DNA from: Priapulus caudatus
Lineage: Eukaryota > Priapulida > Priapulimorpha > Priapulimorphida > Priapulidae
Assembly: GCF_000485595.1 (NCBI RefSeq)
Contig: NW_014577404.1
Coordinates: 134,238 to 157,226, forward strand
DNA length: 22,989 nucleotides
Direction: 5' to 3'
The translations under genes were made by a program, and so were the position numbers. Below the pieces are notes generated by a model. It saw only the letters and a program-made list of their open reading frames with translations, had not been told where the DNA came from and made no database searches. Positions 18,691 to 22,989 of this stretch are shown here, in pieces; within the stretch, counting starts at the first letter, position 1, and every line of letters begins with the position of its first letter.

Positions 18691-19066
18691 GTATGTTCAC
18701 ACCTTGCCCATCATATAAGCATTGCCCGTCAGAAATAGCTAAACGAGCCAGGTCAAACAGAGGTCAGGGGGACATAGACCCTACGAGCGTGACTGAGACA
18801 CCTACCTGTGATCTAGATACAAATCCATGGTTGAAATACCTAGCTGTGATTGGAATACCTACCTGTGAGCACTACTACTACGGCACACTACTATCAAACC
18901 GATCAAAAACTGTGCACACTACTAACCACTTAATCACCACTAGATTGCTGGGGATGTACCAAGACAAGTTTGTAATTTCTGTGTGACTGGAAAGTTTGTT
19001 TGTATGGATATTTTCTTCTATACCCTAACCTGTAGATTGTTTCTGTTTTTAATTTTTCACTTTAAG
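18691..19066 (+). other. Segment between TTF2 exon D and the GRF exon
   Basis: 376 bases with no recognisable SNF2 exon. It contains a small imperfect direct repeat (ACACCTACCTGTGA, ATACCTAGCTGTGA and ATACCTACCTGTGA at 18799-18867). A 97-codon open frame here matches nothing known. Confidence 0.6.
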
Positions 19067-19178
19067 AATCACCATGCTTCCTTAAGACTGGCACTCGTGA
19101 TGGGCCAAACAAGGGTAAAAGCTTTTACATTTGTAGCAACACTGTGAATAGGTGCAATTTCACACGGGTTGCTCCCAA
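19067..19178 (+). CDS. TTF2: GRF zinc-finger exon of TTF2 type (exon E)
   Basis: After a TTTAAG acceptor the frame reads [20 protein letters not shown] then [16 protein letters not shown]. This is the GRF zinc finger (PCxLKTxxxxGPNKGKxFYxC...CxF), closest to vertebrate TTF2, which has [17 protein letters not shown] and CSF. GRF fingers bind DNA and sit at the N-terminus of TTF2. Three of the usual ligand positions are here; the upstream CxxH half must come from a preceding exon that I cannot find. Phase 1 in, phase 2 out (CCCAA|GTAAGT). It lies downstream of the mid-protein exons, out of canonical order, and cannot follow exon D in frame because a TAA is met after five codons. Confidence 0.85.
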
Positions 19179-19394
19179 GTAAGTAATGTGCTGCCATGGT
19201 ATACCCTGTATTTGTGTAGTTCTAAATTGCATGCAAATTTTAAATATTAAAGTTCAATAATAAGTTTTATTATGTATTGCCATCACCTTACTAATTACTG
19301 TGCAGGAAGTTTTTATCTGATCTATGGTGATGTCATCTAAGTTCACACTATAATTACTAGAATACTCACAGATATTATTAATTCTTTATGTTAG
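19179..19394 (+). other. Intron between GRF exons
   Basis: 216-bp AT-rich intron from GTAAGT to ATGTTAG; phase 2 on both sides. Confidence 0.75.
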
Positions 19395-19478
19395 AATCCA
19401 GCCAATGATGTGCAGAGTTCACTCATTGAACATGGTCGATCTACAATGTCGAGGCTCCTCATCATCGGGGGAGAATGG
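19395..19478 (+). CDS. TTF2: TTF2-type exon after the GRF finger (exon F)
   Basis: Joined in phase 2 to exon E, it reads IQPMMCRVHSLNMVDLQCRG followed by SSSSGENGYSFF. In vertebrate TTF2 the GRF finger is followed by IPVSHCLLHEDFVVELQ...YRLFF, so the register C-x-x-H-x4-V-[ED]-LQ is kept. The right boundary is uncertain: AATGG|GTATTC at 19478 is one donor, but the similarity to YRLFF would favour a later one near 19500 (TTTAT|GTAGAA). A long TC array starts just downstream. Confidence 0.72.
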
Positions 19479-19529
19479 GTATTCTTTCTTTTTGTTTCTT
19501 TATGTAGAAATATTTATATTAGAAATATC

Positions 19530-19533
<4 letters not shown>

Positions 19534-19594
<61 letters not shown>

Positions 19595-19617
19595 CTCTCT
19601 CTCTCGCTCTCTCTCTC

Positions 19618-19650
<33 letters not shown>
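19534..19650. repeat. Palindromic TC-TA-GA microsatellite
   Basis: A CT array of about 80 bases, a short TA block and a GA array follow each other, so the CT and GA parts can pair through the TA centre. Ser/Leu-rich and Arg/Glu-rich frames across it are artefacts. Confidence 0.95.
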
Positions 19651-19660
<10 letters not shown>

Positions 19661-20137
19661 TGTATTATTTACTTTCAATTCGCCAAAGAATACTATTCCA
19701 TGGTGTCGAGTTTTATCTAATCGTGTTTAAGAGCGCGTCATATTCTTTTATAGTAATAGCATCGGGTAAATTACAACACACCTACAGGGCCGTTGTGGCG
19801 AATATAATTAGCTTACAGTGATTTTATACCTGAATAACTCGGCGCCGTTATGATTTAGAAAGGTATGGTACATATACACAAAGCTCGACCTGTACCGTAT
19901 GTGGTGATTCATGAAAATCCTTTCATGCACAATTTGTTGTCATGACATGGCATATAAAATGGACTGAAACGATATGGCATGGCACGTGTGGCAAAATAAC
20001 TGGGTTTCGACGATTATTGTTTAAATAAATTTATAATGTATTACATATAGGCCTACAGGCATGAACAAATCTATACAGTCAGGAGGATGAGAATATCTAG
20101 TGTTATTTTACTCCTGATACAGTGTGTATGCGTGCAT

Positions 20138-20177
20138 TCTTCCGTGCGTGCGTGCGTACGTGCGTGCGTGCGTGCGT

Positions 20178-20230
<53 letters not shown>
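20138..20230. repeat. CGTG and TA arrays at the inner end of the left arm
   Basis: A GTGC tetranucleotide run (about 20142-20180) followed by a TA array. The mirrored arrangement, TA then GCAC, appears at about 21284-21370 in the right arm. Confidence 0.9.
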
Positions 20231-20235
<5 letters not shown>

Positions 20236-21279
20236 CATATGTGTATACAAATTTTGTGATAATGGTAGTTGATATGCTGTCAATATAATACTTAATTTTA
20301 TTACATGTGAGTTCACAGTCAGCTGGGCTACTTCTAACTGCGACTCTTGCATGCTGTCTCAAGAATTGTATAAATGATTTGTGGATAATCAAAAATCGAG
20401 TGTCAAAGTATGCTTAGTTGTGTTAGTAGTGTTACTAGCTGTTATATATTGTGTACTAATCTTGCCTGATCTAGGATAGTGTATGATGTATCTATGTCTA
20501 ACTTGGTCTTGCCAGGTCGCATGGTCGAGTCACACCGCATACAATATGTAATTTTTACAGTCGCAACGATACCTGCCAGCTTCTCTCGCAATCAAAGTAG
20601 CTTATAAATATGTATAAAAATACTCTCATAATAATGCTGTCATAGATGATGCCCACTCAGCTCACATGATTTAGTATTTTGAGCAATTATATTGACACGT
20701 TTTGAGTTGCTTTAATTAAATTTGCATGATTCCTCTAACCCTGCAGTGTCAGTTAATGCAAATTGATTAGTAGAATCTCTGTGAGATACAAGTTTTAGTG
20801 ACAAACAGATCATTTATATATATATAGAAACGCACGGAAGACTCTAATACTATAAAAACTGTGTCATCATCATACGCATCTCTGATACATAGCTAGATGA
20901 GCATGCAACAATGTAAGCACGAGTGACCAGCTTTATTATAAACTAATGTGGCTACCAATGACGTTAACTTATAGATTCTGCTTTCTGAGACTGGAACGAA
21001 GTAAGTCCTAATCACCTTATACTAGGTATGCAATTGCAATCTACCTACATAAAACAATTTACAGCAGATCTCAGCTTGCGTGTTTCAGATGTTCGCATGC
21101 ATTCTAGCGGCTCGAAGTACCTCATGCTTAAGACAGATACTCTTAGACTAATACTCTATGACTAATCTTAAGATAGGATACAGATGACGCCTTTAGGGGA
21201 AACTACGCGGAACTAGAAAAGGGAGTTTTCCGTTTTCCATTTTGTTCATACGCGTAATCTATCACCGGACCTGTACCGA
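20231..21279. other. Unassigned spacer of the 2.25-kb inverted-repeat element
   Basis: AT-rich, with no supported exon, RNA gene or further large repeat. Confidence 0.55.
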
Positions 21280-21281
21280 TT

Positions 21282-21323
<42 letters not shown>

Positions 21324-21330
21324 TATACTG
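21280..21330. repeat. TA array at the inner end of the right arm
   Basis: Counterpart of the left-arm TA array, with two TAATAT interruptions. Confidence 0.9.
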
Positions 21331-21919
21331 CGCACGCACGGCACGCCGACGTTACGCACGCAGCGCACGGAAGAAAGCACGCATACACATCTGTATCAGG
21401 AGTAAATATAACACTAAGATATCCTGTCATCCTCCTGACTGTATACGATTTGTTCATGGCCTGTAGGCCGGTAAATAATGTAATACATTATAAATTTATT
21501 TAAACATGAATACGTCGAACCCAGTTATTTTGCCACACGTGGCCATGCCATAATCGTTCAGTCGCATTTTATATGGCCATGTCATGTCAACAAATTGTGC
21601 ATGAAAGGATTTTCCATGAATCACCACATACGGTAGCAGGTCGAGCTTTTGATGTCATTGTATCCAGGATACCTTTCTAAATCATAACGGCGGGCCGAGT
21701 TATTCAGGTATAAAATCACTGTAAGCTAATTATATTCGCCGACAACGGCCCTGGTAGGTGTGTTTGAATTTACCGATGCTATTACTCGATAAAAGCAATA
21801 TGACGCGCGCTCTACAACAGATTAGAGGTAGAAAGTACCGGTACACCATGAATATAGTCTGTTGCGAGAAGTAAAGATAATACAATATCTCTCTCCGCGG
21901 TCGTCTATGATATATCTAT

Positions 21920-22140
21920 TATATAGAGAGACAAAGCAGAGCAGAGAGGAGTATAATATAGTATAGTATATATATATTATATATATTATATATATATAAC
22001 TATACTCTCTCCTCTCTCTCTCTCTCTCTCTCTCCTCTGCGCTCTATATATATATAAAATATATATAAACGATATATAGAGAAATAGATAGGGGTAGGGG
22101 TTATATTATTATATATATATATATATAATATATATATATA
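21920..22140. repeat. Palindromic TA/GA/TC cluster
   Basis: GCAGAGAGGAGTATA on the left pairs with the TATACTCTCTCCTCTCT region on the right across a TA-rich centre. A second TA array follows to about 22140. Confidence 0.8.
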
Positions 22141-22187
22141 TACTAAATTATTTGGCTATTAGGCACACCAGTAACTTATCTACATAT

Positions 22188-22227
22188 TATCAAGAGCTAA
22201 CAATACACGTATTATTACCTCTTGATA
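22188..22227. repeat. Small foldback, TATCAAGAG family (imperfect)
   Basis: TATCAAGAGCTAACAATA pairs with TATTATTACCTCTTGATA with a few mismatches. It sits immediately left of a perfect member of the family. Confidence 0.7.
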
Positions 22228-22234
22228 TTAATAA

Positions 22235-22299
22235 TATCAAGAGTCCATAATAGAAGATTCTATTGTAAATCTATTCACTTCTATTATGGACTCTTGATA
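22235..22299. repeat. Perfect foldback, TATCAAGAGT family
   Basis: The 22-base arms 22235-22256 and 22278-22299 are exact complements, beginning TATCAAGAGTCCATAATAGA. The loop is about 21 bases. Confidence 0.92.
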
Positions 22300-22610
22300 A
22301 TATCAAAAATAGATCATCTACCATAATAGTGACGTATTTTTGGTTATATTGTAATGAAATCAATTAGTAATCATTAATAATATGTAGATAAATTCTTGGA
22401 TGTAGTTTGGGCAAACACTTGCAAACACATGCCTGCGAAGGGCATGCAAGAAGGAAAATGTGTCAGCGCAAACGTTCTCACCACACGCAGCATAATGCAC
22501 ATCCAACATGCAAGCATGTATCATGGTTAGAGTAGCCATAGTTTCAACTTTACATATAATTCTCCTCTAGACGAGGACTACACTAATTTCTTATAATCCC
22601 CTTTAGAAAT
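22300..22610. other. Unassigned sequence
   Basis: No gene or repeat is supported in this stretch. Confidence 0.5.
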
Positions 22611-22614
22611 ACAT

Positions 22615-22662
22615 ACAGTTATTACAGTTATTACAGTTGTTATACAGTTGTTATTACAGTGG
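22615..22662. repeat. ACAGTTRTT short tandem
   Basis: About five imperfect copies of a 9-11 base ACAGTTATT/ACAGTTGTT unit. Confidence 0.8.
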
Positions 22663-22842
22663 ATTGTTACTTTGTAATGCAGTTTAACATAGAGTACGAC
22701 CATCTGAATTAAGATTTACTGACAATTTACTCAATAAAATCCATCTAACATTATTACATACGCATAACGTGCACATCTTCAATGAACTGCTTGCTTCTAT
22801 GAAACAATATCTGAGTGCATCAACAGTTTATAAATAATTTAA

Positions 22843-22989
22843 TATTAGTACACTTTATATATATATATTATATATATATAAAATGTACTAATATACTATA
22901 CAGTGTATAACTATATACTAGTATATATATATATATTAGTATATACATATATATGAAAGAGAGAGAGATGAAGAGAGAGGAGAGAGGAG
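22843..22989. repeat. TA palindromes and GA-rich end
   Basis: ATTAGTACACTTTATATA pairs with TATAAAATGTACTAAT around a TA core (22843-22893). A second TA palindrome with TACTAG/TTAGTA ends follows, and the window closes in a GA-rich tract. Confidence 0.85.

Larger units (their letters stand above)
19651..21895. mobile_element. 2.25-kb element with ~600-bp inverted ends
   Basis: The left arm 19651-20230 and right arm 21280-21895 are imperfect reverse complements along nearly their whole length. Paired landmarks include GAGAGATATTGTATTAT, CTTACAGTGATTTTATACCT, GGTGATTCATG, GGCAAAATAACTGGGTT, TACAGTCAGGAGGATGA, ACTCCTGATACAG and the inner CGTGCG and TA arrays. The spacer of about 1 kb has no significant open frame. 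It has the form of a non-autonomous long-inverted-repeat or foldback transposon. Target duplications are obscured by microsatellites at both ends. Confidence 0.88.

Noticed and set aside
19405-19821. Ser/Leu-rich frames running from exon F through the TC array
   Set aside because: Only the first 30-35 codons resemble TTF2; the remainder is microsatellite and the arm of the inverted-repeat element.
20087-20392. Open frames across CGTG and TA arrays on both strands
   Set aside because: Microsatellite translations within the inverted-repeat element.

Overview
This is a window of an AT-rich animal nuclear genome. Three conserved metazoan genes can be recognised from spliced exon fragments with GT/AG boundaries and matching phases: a CDKL1/CDKL4-type kinase, a LYSMD1/2-type LysM protein, and the SNF2-family transcription termination factor TTF2. 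Microsatellites, foldback elements and one 151-base run of N (12569-12719) fill most of the rest. Intron sizes and the dense hairpin elements would suit a marine invertebrate such as a sponge, but the sequence alone does not fix the taxon. Short TTAGGG-type repeats (12953-12978) fit a metazoan. I saw no rRNA, tRNA or CRISPR array and no convincing transposase gene.

Layout. 1-300: ACGG microsatellite and purine-rich low complexity. About 600-1200: a GC-rich, CpG-rich segment just after a TATA-like box. 1211-1675: a 465-bp foldback element. 2078-2148 and 2930-3006: two small palindromic elements, the second with an apparent 8-bp target duplication. 3212-4199: the last two exons of the CDKL1/4-like gene on the + strand. 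4200-7633: mostly unassignable intergenic sequence with microsatellites. 7634-12065: a nested transposon-like block with matching outer inverted ends, 17-bp tandem arrays, several internal inverted copies and a younger 1.34-kb element inserted in its right arm. 12300-13090: TA arrays, the gap, and two foldbacks, one enclosing telomere-like repeats. 15927-16743: the last two exons of the LYSMD gene. 16842-18690: four consecutive exons of the middle of TTF2. 19067 to about 19478: two exons encoding the GRF zinc finger normally found at the N-terminus of TTF2. 19651-21895: a 2.25-kb inverted-repeat element with arms near 600 bp. 21900-22989: TA/TC palindromes and more short foldbacks.

The strongest anomaly is in the TTF2 region: the N-terminal GRF exons lie downstream of the mid-protein exons, and no SNF2 ATPase exon lies between them. 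This implies a tandem partial duplication, a rearranged gene or an assembly misorder. The second theme is a family of short hairpin elements sharing an end motif close to TATCARGAGTNNATAATAG, found at several sites across the window.
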